From DATNBT01 sp964579765 (GTDB lineage: Bacteria > Acidobacteriota > Vicinamibacteria > Vicinamibacterales > CAVVIG01): 45,019 nucleotides of DNA. The translations under genes and the position numbers were made by a program. The stretch covers positions 1 to 45,019 of the forward strand of contig CAZOIK010000131.1 in the NCBI GenBank assembly GCA_964579765.1, read 5' to 3'. Below the pieces are notes generated by a model. That model ran no database searches. It was given only the letters and a program-made list of their open reading frames with translations, and was not told the origin of the DNA. Shown piece by piece: positions 7,089-13,904 of the stretch; the stretch's first letter is position 1; each line of letters starts with the position of its first letter.

Positions 7089-7117
7089 GTGACGCGGCCG
7101 CCGCGTCCATGTATTAC
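7089..7117 (+). promoter_or_regulatory. Candidate promoter for the 7127 gene
   Basis: GTGACG (7089-7094, 4/6 to TTGACA), 17 bases, then TATTAC (7112-7117). The predicted start of transcription is close to the ATG at 7127, which would give a nearly leaderless mRNA. If correct, the in-frame ATG at 7109 lies inside the promoter and is not used. Confidence 0.4.
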
Positions 7118-7126
7118 GCTGTCGGG

Positions 7127-8005
7127 ATGTATGTGCCGCGCACCGCTGCTCTCGTCGCGGCCGCAGCAATCGCCGCGGCCTCGGCCACGGGCGCGCCCGC
7201 CAAAGATCCGCCGATTGATCTCCAGGGCCTGCTCGGCCGCGTCGGCGAGCGCGTCGAAGCTTACTACCAGCGCGCGCAGAGTATCGTCTGCACGGAGATC
7301 GTCCGCTTGCAGTCGATGAGCAACGATTTCTCCTCGTCCGATCCGCACGTCCGCCGCCTCGAGTACGAGCTGCGCGTATCGTGGGACAAGTCGGACAACG
7401 GCGAGGCCCCCGACGCGAACGTGCTGCGCACGCTCAAGACGATCGACGGACGGCCGCCCAAGCCGGGCCAGGAGCCAGGCTGTCTCGATCCGAAGCCCGT
7501 TTCACTCGACCCGCTGTCGTTCCTGCTGCCGCAGCACCAGCACGAGTACACCTTCACCTACAAAGGCATCGGCAAAGCCGGCGACGGACGCACGGGCGTG
7601 ATGATCGACTACGTCCCCGCCGGCAAGCCGCCGGCGCGCGTCGAATGGCACGACTCGTGTGTGTCGATCGACGTCCCGCAGCAGACGCGCGGGCGCGTGT
7701 GGATCGATCGCTTCGGCGGCGACGTGCTGCGCATCGACGAAACCGTGTTCGGCCCGTACGACATCCGCGTGCCCGACGACCAGCAGCGAAACGGCGCCGG
7801 TCCGTACCTGCGGCTGGACCGCGCCGACTCGTCGATCCGTTATCGGCCCGTCACGTTCACCGATCCTGACGAGATCGTTCTACTGCCGTCATCGATCGAG
7901 ATGATGACCGTGATTCGCGGATCAGGCTCGCCACGCCTGCGGACGACGCAGACGTTCACGAATTATCAGCGCTTCGTCACCGGGGGACATCTCGTGAGCC
8001 AGTAG
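7127..8005 (+). CDS. Secreted protein of unknown function
   Basis: 292 residues from ATG 7127 (ATG 7109, six codons upstream, is possible). The N-terminus is a signal peptide with an Ala-rich core (RTAALVAAAAIAAASATGAPA), so it is exported. The mature protein starts with a helical stretch (LLGRVGERVEAYYQRAQSIVCTEIVRLQSM), continues with a mixed alpha/beta body (LEYELRVSWDKS, HEYTFTYKGIGK, VEWHDSCVSID, RVWIDRFGGDVLRIDE) and ends TTQTFTNYQRFVTG. This organisation recurs in uncharacterised secreted acidobacterial proteins as I remember them; no catalytic motif is evident. The stop codon TAG is the first triplet of a hairpin repeat. Confidence 0.75.
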   Translation: MYVPRTAALVAAAAIAAASATGAPAKDPPIDLQGLLGRVGERVEAYYQRAQSIVCTEIVRLQSMSNDFSSSDPHVRRLEYELRVSWDKSDNGEAPDANVLRTLKTIDGRPPKPGQEPGCLDPKPVSLDPLSFLLPQHQHEYTFTYKGIGKAGDGRTGVMIDYVPAGKPPARVEWHDSCVSIDVPQQTRGRVWIDRFGGDVLRIDETVFGPYDIRVPDDQQRNGAGPYLRLDRADSSIRYRPVTFTDPDEIVLLPSSIEMMTVIRGSGSPRLRTTQTFTNYQRFVTGGHLVSQ

Positions 8006-8080
8006 TGCAGACCTCCAGGTCTGCATCCGCGCGGCAGGCCTGAAGACCTGCACGACATCAGCGCGTCGTCCCTGAAAGGG
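8003..8080. repeat. Cluster of three TAG-hairpin repeats between convergent genes
   Basis: Hairpin 1: TAG then GCAGACC-TCCA-GGTCTGC (8007-8024). Hairpin 2: GCAGGCC-TGAA-GACCTGC (8034-8051, one mismatch). Hairpin 3: CCC-TGAAA-GGG (8070-8080). The unit supplies the TAG of the 7127 gene on one side and the TAG of the GlcG-like gene on the other. It could also act as a bidirectional terminator. Confidence 0.7.
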
Positions 8081-8085
8081 CCGCC

Positions 8086-8499
8086 CTACGAGAGCGCGTC
8101 GATGCCGGCTTTCGCGCACTGGCCGTCCTGCTGGCTCGTGCCGCCCGAGACGCCGATCGCGCCGACGATCTTGTCGCCGATCGCAATCGGCAAGCCGCCT
8201 TCGACCGGCACGGCGCCCGCGATGCCGAGGATGCGCAGGCCGTCCGGCGTCGCCGTGAGCGCGTCCTGAAATGCCTTCGTCGGACGCTTGAACCGCGCGG
8301 CCGACCGTGCCTTCGCCTGCGCGACGTCCACGCTGCCGGTCTGCGTCTCGTCCATCTTCTCGAAGCAGACCAGGTCGCCCGCGGCATCGACGACGGCGAC
8401 CGCCATCGTCCAGCCGTTCTTCTGCGCTTCCGCCAGTGCCGCCGCGACGGCGCGCTTCGCCGACGCGAGATGAATCGCTGAGCCGTATGCCTGTACCAT
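8086..8499 (-). CDS. GlcG/HbpS-like (DUF336) protein
   Basis: 137 residues, the usual length of the GlcG/HbpS family (PF03928; heme or cobalamin binding, function often unknown). Hallmarks: AKRAVAAALAEAQKNGWTMAVAVVDAAGDLV, RMDETQTGS-like core, ARSAARFKRPT and the C-terminal GLPIAIGDKIVGAIGVSGGTSQQDGQCAKAGIDAL. It is cytosolic, as no signal peptide is seen from this start. ATG 8499 is chosen because CATAAT (complement of 8507-8512) lies seven bases upstream with no Shine-Dalgarno, the leaderless layout seen elsewhere here. It diverges from the transporter gene and the two starts nearly touch. A longer frame reaches 8667 but is antisense to the transporter. Confidence 0.85.
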   Translation of the reverse strand: MVQAYGSAIHLASAKRAVAAALAEAQKNGWTMAVAVVDAAGDLVCFEKMDETQTGSVDVAQAKARSAARFKRPTKAFQDALTATPDGLRILGIAGAVPVEGGLPIAIGDKIVGAIGVSGGTSQQDGQCAKAGIDALS

Positions 8500-8509
8500 G
8501 TGCGCGATT

Positions 8510-9889
8510 ATGACGGAAACGGGCGCGCGCTTCCGCCTGCCGCATCCGGTGATCCTGCTCGGCGCCGCCGTGCTGCTGGCCGCCGTCCTCACCTGGATCC
8601 TGCCGGCCGGGCAGTACGACCGCCGCGACGATCCGGCGACCGGCCGACACGTGGTCGTGGCCGGCACGTATCACGCGACGCCGGCGGCGCCGGTCGGTCC
8701 CTTCGCGGCCGCTGTCGCCTTCCCGCGTGGATTCATCGCGGCGGCTGACGTCATCGTCCTCGTCCTGCTCGTCGGCGGCGCGTGGGTCGTCGTCGATCGA
8801 CTGGGCACGTTGCCCGCCGTCGTCGGCTGGCTGGTCGATCGTTTCGAGCGCCGTGGCCTCGTCGTGATCCCGATCATCGCGGTCTTCTTCGGCGCGATGG
8901 GCGCGCTCGAGAACATGCAGGAAGAGATCATCCCGCTCGTGCCGGTGCTGATGGTGCTCGGCGCAGGCATCGGCGTGGACGCGGTCACCGTCGTCGCGAT
9001 GAGCCTCGGCGCGGCGGCCGTCGGGAGCGCGTTCGGGCCGACGAATCCGTTTCAGGCCGGCATCGCGCTCAAGCTCGCGCAACTGCCGCCGCTCGGCCGC
9101 GGCGGCCTGCGACTGACGATGCTCGTCGCCGGCCTGGCGGTCTGGATCGCGCTGACGATGATGCATGCGGCGCGGCATCGGCGGGATGTCCGGCTGAAGC
9201 CGGACTCCACAACACCGGCCGCCCGAAGGCCGGGCCCCACAACGCCGGGCTTCGCACGCGTGTCGTCGCGCCACTGGCTGGTGATGGCGATCATCGTGTC
9301 GCCGCTCGCGGCGTACGTGTACGGCGCGCTTCGACTCGACTGGGGATTGAACGAGCTGTCCGGCGCGTTTCTCGCCGCTGGTCTCGTCGCGGGTGTCGTC
9401 GGAGGCTTCGGCCTCACGCGGACGGTGACGACGTATCTCGACGGCATGATGAGCGTGCTGCCCGCGGCGGCCATGGTCGGCGTCGCCCGCAGCATCTCGC
9501 TCGTGCTGGACGACGGACGGGTGGTTGACACGATGTTGCACGCGCTCGTGACCCCGCTGGCGCGCGTGCCGGCAGTCGCCGCGGTCGTGTTGATGATCCC
9601 GGTACAGGCGCTCGTACACGTGCCGGTTCCGAGCGTCAGCGGCCAGGCGGTGCTCACGATGCCGCTCTTCGTGCCGATCGCGGATCTGCTGGCATTCTCG
9701 CGCGAGGCGGTCGTCCTCGCGTATCAGACAGGCGCCGGACTCTGCGAGCTCGTCACGCCGACCAACGGCGCGCTGATGGCCGTCCTGCTCGCGGCCGGCG
9801 TGTCGCTTCAGCGCTGGCTGCGGTTTGCCGTCGTCGGCGTCGCGGCGCTGGCGCTCTTGGGCCTCGTCGCCGCCGCCTTCGCGATGTAG
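8510..9889 (+). CDS. YfcC-family membrane transporter
   Basis: 459 residues with about 12 hydrophobic segments. The N-terminus (PHPVILLGAAVLLAAVLTWILPAGQYDR...VVVAGTYH) matches the YfcC/ArcD-like ion-transporter family, which moves carboxylates or amino acids; the substrate cannot be assigned. The LENMQEEIIPLVPVL and GSAFGPTNPFQ motifs are conserved in the family. A hydrophilic loop around residues 225-250 is encoded by a hairpin repeat inserted in frame (9188-9233). ATG 8498 is an alternative start four codons upstream. The TAG stop is the first triplet of another hairpin repeat, shared with the convergent pabBC gene. Confidence 0.85.
   Translation: MTETGARFRLPHPVILLGAAVLLAAVLTWILPAGQYDRRDDPATGRHVVVAGTYHATPAAPVGPFAAAVAFPRGFIAAADVIVLVLLVGGAWVVVDRLGTLPAVVGWLVDRFERRGLVVIPIIAVFFGAMGALENMQEEIIPLVPVLMVLGAGIGVDAVTVVAMSLGAAAVGSAFGPTNPFQAGIALKLAQLPPLGRGGLRLTMLVAGLAVWIALTMMHAARHRRDVRLKPDSTTPAARRPGPTTPGFARVSSRHWLVMAIIVSPLAAYVYGALRLDWGLNELSGAFLAAGLVAGVVGGFGLTRTVTTYLDGMMSVLPAAAMVGVARSISLVLDDGRVVDTMLHALVTPLARVPAVAAVVLMIPVQALVHVPVPSVSGQAVLTMPLFVPIADLLAFSREAVVLAYQTGAGLCELVTPTNGALMAVLLAAGVSLQRWLRFAVVGVAALALLGLVAAAFAM
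9188..9233. repeat. Hairpin repeat inside a coding sequence
   Basis: GTCCGGC-TGAA-GCCGGAC (9188-9205) is a perfect 7-bp hairpin with a TGAA loop, followed by CCGGCC...GGCCGG (9215-9233). It lies in frame within the transporter gene and is translated as a polar VRLKPDSTTPAARRPG loop between membrane segments. The loop sequence matches that of the intergenic hairpins, suggesting the same family. Confidence 0.7.
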
Positions 9890-9908
9890 CGCAGGCCTTC
9901 AGGCCTGC
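9887..9908. repeat. TAG-hairpin repeat forming the ends of two convergent genes
   Basis: TAGC then GCAGGCC-TTCA-GGCCTGC (9891-9908). The TAG at 9887-9889 ends the transporter gene. On the other strand, the last codons of pabBC and its TGA (complement of 9899-9901) are encoded within the same palindrome. Confidence 0.8.
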
Positions 9909-11659
9909 TTCGCGTCCGCCATCCTCAGCCCCTCAGGACTGCCGACGATCTGCGCGGGCCACCACTCGCGAACCGAGTTGACGATCCAGATCCGCGAGGC
10001 CGATGCGAGATCGTCGAGCGTCACGCGCGCTTCCACGATGTCACCGCGCTCGAGGAGCTCTTCCCGGAAGGTACCGGCGAGGAGTCCCGTGTCCACCGGC
10101 GGCGTGATCTTCCGTCCGCCGAGTTCGACGACGACGTTGCCGAGCGTCGATTCGGTGACCTCGCCCGACGGATTCCACAGCACGACGTCGTCGCAGTCGG
10201 GGAGCATCGCGTCCGCGTACACCGTCCGCTCGGTGGTCTTGTGGTAGAGCAGGACGTTCGAAGGATCGACCGGCGTGGCGGCGATGCCGAGCCGCGCCGG
10301 CTTCAGCCCCGCCGGCAGCGGCGTGCACTCGACATGTGGATCGCCGCTCGACGAGTACGTGAGGCGGACGCGCTGAGGAGCGGCCAGTCCTGACACGGCA
10401 CGCTCGAGCGCGCTCCTGACCGCGCCGTCGCGCCACGGATAGGCAAAATAGCCGGCCGATTGCGCCATGCGTCCGAGGTGCCGATCGAGCAGGAAGAATC
10501 CGCCCTCGGGCGTCCACTTCATCGTCTCGAGCAGGTCGAAGCGCCGCGGCTTTCGTATGAGGACGGCCGCTTTGAGCAGGCACTCCTGGTATTCGCTGCC
10601 GGGCTGTGAATCCCACACGATCCCGCTGCCGACGCCGAACGTGAGCGCACCCGACGCGACGTCGATGACCGCCGTGCGGATGGCGACGTTGAACTGCGCG
10701 CCGCCGTCCGGTGTGACGACGCCGATGGCGCCGGTGTACACGCCGCGCGGACGCCGCTCGATTGCGCTGATGATCTCCATCGTCCGCACCTTCGGCGCGC
10801 CCGTGACCGACGCCGACGGGTGCAGGGCGGCGAAGATCGACGCGAGATCGGCGGACGAGCGCGCCGTCACCGTCGATGTCATCTGCCAGATCGTCGGGTA
10901 GCGCTCGAGCGAAAAGAGCTCCGGCACGTCGACGGTGCCGGTCTCCGCGATGCGCCCGAGATCGTTGCGCATCATGTCCACGATCATGACGTTCTCGGCG
11001 CGCTCTTTCGGCGACTCGCGGAGCCGCGTCGCGACCTGCGCGTCCTCCTCGACCGTGCGTCCCCGTCTCGCGGTGCCTTTCATCGGCCGCGTCACGATCT
11101 CCTGGCCGGTGCGAGCGAAGAAGAGCTCCGGCGACGCCGAGCAGATGACGGTGGACCCAGTGTCGATGTACGCCGAGTACGACCCGCGCTGCGTCGCGAC
11201 GAGATCGGCAAACAAGCCGGCGGGGTCGCCGTCGAACCGGCCGCGCAGATCGAAGGTGTAGTTGACCTGGTAGGTATCGCCGCGGCCGATGTGATCGCGC
11301 ACGGTCGCGAACGCGGCGTCGAACGCCGCCTCGTCGATCGACGGCGTGAGTGCGCTCACGGCGTTGGACGCGGGCGCACACGGCTGCGTCTCGGTCGCCG
11401 ACGTGTGCTCGCGATCGAAGAGCGCGAACCACGCGAGCGGCAGAGTGGCGTCGGGCGGGCACGTCCGCAGGCCGAACGCGGCGCCGGCCTCGTAGGTGAC
11501 GAACCCGGCCGCGTACCAGCCGCGGTCGCGCGTCAGGCGCTCGACGTCGCGGAGCGCCGGCACGAGGCGCGCGGCGTCGCGCACCTCGATCACCTGCACG
11601 GGGTCGCGCATCGAGAGCCAGCGCGTCCCCGCGTCGATCTGGACAACCACCCGGGTCAC
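9899..11659 (-). CDS. pabBC: Aminodeoxychorismate synthase PabB fused to aminodeoxychorismate lyase PabC
   Basis: 586 residues. Residues ~1-360 are a chorismate-binding PabB domain: GDTYQVNYTFDLRG, ELFFARTG, RPMKGTARRGR, the ENVMIVDMMRNDLGRI metal/chorismate motif and SVTGAPKVRTMEII. Residues ~370-586 are an aminotransferase class IV domain (PabC): LLETMKWTPEGGFFLLDRHLGRM, LLYHKTTER with the probable PLP lysine, and ESTLGNVVVELGG. Together they make 4-aminobenzoate for folate from chorismate plus glutamine-derived ammonia; the amidotransferase PabA is not in this window. PabB-PabC fusions are known. The start is GTG 11659, six bases after a TAGACT -10 box. The 3' end lies inside a hairpin repeat. 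Confidence 0.93.
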   Translation of the reverse strand: MTRVVVQIDAGTRWLSMRDPVQVIEVRDAARLVPALRDVERLTRDRGWYAAGFVTYEAGAAFGLRTCPPDATLPLAWFALFDREHTSATETQPCAPASNAVSALTPSIDEAAFDAAFATVRDHIGRGDTYQVNYTFDLRGRFDGDPAGLFADLVATQRGSYSAYIDTGSTVICSASPELFFARTGQEIVTRPMKGTARRGRTVEEDAQVATRLRESPKERAENVMIVDMMRNDLGRIAETGTVDVPELFSLERYPTIWQMTSTVTARSSADLASIFAALHPSASVTGAPKVRTMEIISAIERRPRGVYTGAIGVVTPDGGAQFNVAIRTAVIDVASGALTFGVGSGIVWDSQPGSEYQECLLKAAVLIRKPRRFDLLETMKWTPEGGFFLLDRHLGRMAQSAGYFAYPWRDGAVRSALERAVSGLAAPQRVRLTYSSSGDPHVECTPLPAGLKPARLGIAATPVDPSNVLLYHKTTERTVYADAMLPDCDDVVLWNPSGEVTESTLGNVVVELGGRKITPPVDTGLLAGTFREELLERGDIVEARVTLDDLASASRIWIVNSVREWWPAQIVGSPEGLRMADAKQA

Positions 11660-11665
11660 AGCCGC

Positions 11666-11675
11666 AGTCTACAAT
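11666..11675. promoter_or_regulatory. Overlapping divergent -10 boxes, pabBC / DAC-protein
   Basis: On the minus strand TAGACT (complement of 11666-11671) precedes GTG 11659 by six bases. On the plus strand TACAAT (11670-11675) precedes ATG 11684 by eight bases. The two hexamers share two bases. No Shine-Dalgarno fits in the 24 bases between the starts, so both mRNAs are probably leaderless. -35 elements are weak. Confidence 0.55.
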
Positions 11676-11683
11676 GATCGTCG

Positions 11684-12814
11684 ATGCAGACGGCGCGCTA
11701 CGGCGGAGCGAATGCGGCGGCGCCGCGCATTGCGGGGCACTTTGCGCGTCACATCTCTGCCGCGCAGCGCGACGGCCGTGTCGCCGGCCCGGCACCCTCT
11801 GTCGAGACCATCGAGACGATCGTCGATGCGGCGTTCTGGGCCAGTCTGCGCCGCGAAGAAGGCTTCGTCCCCAGGATTTCCCTCGCGTACCTGCCGCCCG
11901 AGCGCGCGCACCGGCCGTTGTTGTTCGAGCGTCCGCTGCCGCTCGCGCCCGCGGGACTGGCGAAGGTCGGGCCCGCCGTCGAACGCGCGGGCATTCACCT
12001 CGGTGTCTGGGAGCGCGACGGCGCCCTGTCGGTCTGGGGCACCACCCGGACGATTCCGATGTACTGCTTCGTCCTCGAGGTGAACTCGCCGGGGCTGCTC
12101 GTGATCAAGCACCATCGCGGCGAGGAGTCGGGCAAGTTCGTCAACGTCGCCGTGCTCGAGGGCGATCGGCTGATGATGATCGACGAGCGCGCGTCGAGCC
12201 TGCCCGATTGCCCGCCGCTGCTGACGTCGCTGCTCGGGTTCGACGCGCCGGCGTCGTGGGCCGACTCGGTGAACGTCCTCGTGCAGCTCGCCGCGTCGAT
12301 GCGCGGGCACAATCGCGGCGGCGCGCTCCTCGTCGTCCCGTCCGGCTCGACGTCGTGGCGCGAGTCGATCGTGCAGCCGGTCCCGTACGCGATCAGCCCC
12401 GCGTTCGCCGAGCTCGCCGATCTGATGAAAGACCCGCACAACGACAAGCGGCGCTGGCAGGAGGCGCTGGCGCGCGCCGTGGACGTCGTCGCCGGACTCA
12501 CGGCGGTCGATGGTGCGACGATCATCACCGACCGCTACGAGCTGCTGGCGTTTGGCGCCAAGATCGGTCGGCGCGACGGCGCACCGCGCATCGAGTCTGT
12601 GACGGTGACCGAGCCGATCGAGGGCTCGACGGCGACGACGATGAATCCGTCGGAGATGGGCGGCACGCGCCACCTGTCCGCGGCGCAGTTCGTTCACGAC
12701 CAGCAGAACGCCGTGGCGCTCGTCGCCTCGCAGGACGGACGATTCACCGTCTTCGCGTGGTCGCCCTGCGAGACGTCGGTGCACGCACACCGCGTCGAAG
12801 CGCTGCTGCTCTAA
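11684..12814 (+). CDS. DACNV sensor / diadenylate cyclase (DisA_N-like) domain protein
   Basis: 376 residues. The C-terminal ~110 residues resemble the DAC (DisA_N) domain that makes cyclic di-AMP from two ATP: DGA at 276-278 (VDGATIITDRYELLAFGAKI) and GTRHLSAAQFV at 327-337 (canonical GTRHRAA). The N-terminal ~240 residues (HRGEESGKFVNVAVLEGD, a GHNRGGALLVVPSG patch) fit the DACNV sensor domain known to precede DAC domains. The third residue of the RHR motif is Leu (L331), which may lower or abolish activity or may be normal in this subfamily. It is cytosolic, with no membrane segment. Transcription is divergent from pabBC and probably leaderless. Confidence 0.75.
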   Translation: MQTARYGGANAAAPRIAGHFARHISAAQRDGRVAGPAPSVETIETIVDAAFWASLRREEGFVPRISLAYLPPERAHRPLLFERPLPLAPAGLAKVGPAVERAGIHLGVWERDGALSVWGTTRTIPMYCFVLEVNSPGLLVIKHHRGEESGKFVNVAVLEGDRLMMIDERASSLPDCPPLLTSLLGFDAPASWADSVNVLVQLAASMRGHNRGGALLVVPSGSTSWRESIVQPVPYAISPAFAELADLMKDPHNDKRRWQEALARAVDVVAGLTAVDGATIITDRYELLAFGAKIGRRDGAPRIESVTVTEPIEGSTATTMNPSEMGGTRHLSAAQFVHDQQNAVALVASQDGRFTVFAWSPCETSVHAHRVEALLL

Positions 12815-12850
12815 GGGGACCAGAGGAACCTTGGAACCCCTTCAACCTCG
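12815..12850. repeat. GGTTCC-type repeat
   Basis: Between convergent genes. The minus strand reads as spaced GGTTCC units (GGGGTTCCAAGGTTCC), similar to 32574-32606 on the plus strand. This is a second dispersed repeat type, distinct from the TAG hairpins. Function unknown. Confidence 0.45.
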
Positions 12851-13420
12851 TTATGTCAGTACGTCGTCGAGTCTCAGCGCGAACTCGGGCAGCACGCCAG
12901 ACTCGATGCGTTCGCCGCGAGCAAACTCCCGGCGGCTCGCAATGCCCCGACTGGTGTACGTCGGCGTGGGGAATCGGATGACGGCGATCGAGCGCTGATC
13001 CTGACGGACGAGCCAGCACTCCCGTACGCCGTACCGCCCGAACCACTCGACGCGTTCCTCCGTGCCGCCGATTCGCGGATAGGGCGACAGCACCTCGACG
13101 ACGAGATCGGGCGCGCCGCGGACGCGGTCGCGGACGATGGCGGCGCGCTCTTCGGAGACGAAAAAGAGATCAGGCTGCACGATCAGCGCGCGTTCCTCGT
13201 CGAGAACGACGTCGAGCGGCGCCACCCACACGCGGCCCAGCCCGCGCTCGCTGACGTGCGCGTTCAGCGCCAGCGCCAGCTGAAACACCGCCTGCTGATG
13301 ACGCGGCGTCGGCGAGTCGGCGGCGCGCAGCAGGCCGTAAACCAGTTCCATGGGCCTGAGCGTCTCCGGCGTCTTGGTGAAGTAGTCGTCAACGCTCATC
13401 AGAGACGGGGCAGGTGCCAT
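12851..13420 (-). CDS. Uma2 family (DUF820) endonuclease-like protein
   Basis: 189 residues. This is a Uma2/DUF820 protein with a PD-(D/E)XK nuclease-like fold: MSVDDYF start motif, ELVYGLLR, HQQAVFQLALALNAHV, VWVAPLDVVLDEERALIVQPDLFFVS, and the APDLVVEVLSPYP strand carrying the conserved acidic residues. The family's cellular role is unsettled. ATG 13420 is chosen because GAGG lies six bases upstream; in-frame ATG 13441 and TTG 13480 are alternatives. It is convergent with the DAC gene and divergent from the small membrane protein at 13501. Confidence 0.88.
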   Translation of the reverse strand: MAPAPSLMSVDDYFTKTPETLRPMELVYGLLRAADSPTPRHQQAVFQLALALNAHVSERGLGRVWVAPLDVVLDEERALIVQPDLFFVSEERAAIVRDRVRGAPDLVVEVLSPYPRIGGTEERVEWFGRYGVRECWLVRQDQRSIAVIRFPTPTYTSRGIASRREFARGERIESGVLPEFALRLDDVLT

Positions 13421-13487
13421 GGCGGACCTCGTGGATGACATTTCGACGACGACGATGCCATCGTCCGGACCAAGATGCAAGAGGAGC

Positions 13488-13493
13488 GATAAT
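13488..13493 (+). promoter_or_regulatory. -10 box for leaderless 13501 gene
   Basis: GATAAT (5/6 to TATAAT) ends seven bases before ATG 13501, leaving no room for a Shine-Dalgarno in the transcript. No good -35 is seen. Confidence 0.5.
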
Positions 13494-13500
13494 CTCCGGG

Positions 13501-13845
13501 ATGTCTGAGCGAGCGACGCGGGTTCGTGCGGCCGGCTGGATTGTGCTCGTCTGCGGGATTGCCGGCGCGTGCCTCTTCTACTGGATGCAGACCCGCACGA
13601 CGTCGGTGGCGCTCGACGAGCTGGTCGCCGGCTACCAGCGGGCGCGCGAGCGCAACATGGGCATCATGATGGGCACGCTGGGCGTCCAGATGACGCAGTG
13701 GATGGAGGCGTTCGAGCAGCCCGGCGTGCAGGCGGTGCTCATCGCCGCCACCTCCGGTCTCGTCGCCGCGATCTGCTTCCGCGTCGCGTGGCTGATGGAT
13801 CTGCCCGAGACCGACGAGCGGAGGTGGCCGACCGATTCCATGTAG
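13501..13845 (+). CDS. Small membrane protein of unknown function
   Basis: 114 residues. Two hydrophobic segments (GWIVLVCGIAGACLFYW near 12-28 and VLIAATSGLVAAICFRVAWL near 79-98) flank a ~45-residue polar region rich in Met and Gln (ARERNMGIMMGTLGVQMTQWMEAF). The loop is probably on the outer side of the membrane. ATG 13501 is preferred over an upstream in-frame ATG (13414) because that extension is antisense to the Uma2 gene and because GATAAT sits seven bases upstream. The stop TAG is contributed by a hairpin repeat. No family recognised. Confidence 0.7.
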   Translation: MSERATRVRAAGWIVLVCGIAGACLFYWMQTRTTSVALDELVAGYQRARERNMGIMMGTLGVQMTQWMEAFEQPGVQAVLIAATSGLVAAICFRVAWLMDLPETDERRWPTDSM

Positions 13846-13892
13846 CGCAGGCCTTCAGGCCTGCCGGCCTGCAAGCGGACCTGAAGGTCCGC
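13843..13892. repeat. Double TAG-hairpin repeat
   Basis: TAGC followed by GCAGGCC-TTCA-GGCCTGC (13847-13864), then a second hairpin GCGGACC-TGAA-GGTCCGC (13875-13892). The TAG is the stop of the preceding gene. The same two-hairpin arrangement recurs at 33120-33167. Confidence 0.8.
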
Positions 13893-13904
13893 CCTCCATC
13901 GCAC

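Noticed and set aside
8086..8499. GlcG-like gene as part of a glycolate oxidase operon
   Set aside because: No glcD, glcE or glcF gene is nearby; GlcG/HbpS-type proteins are often encoded alone.
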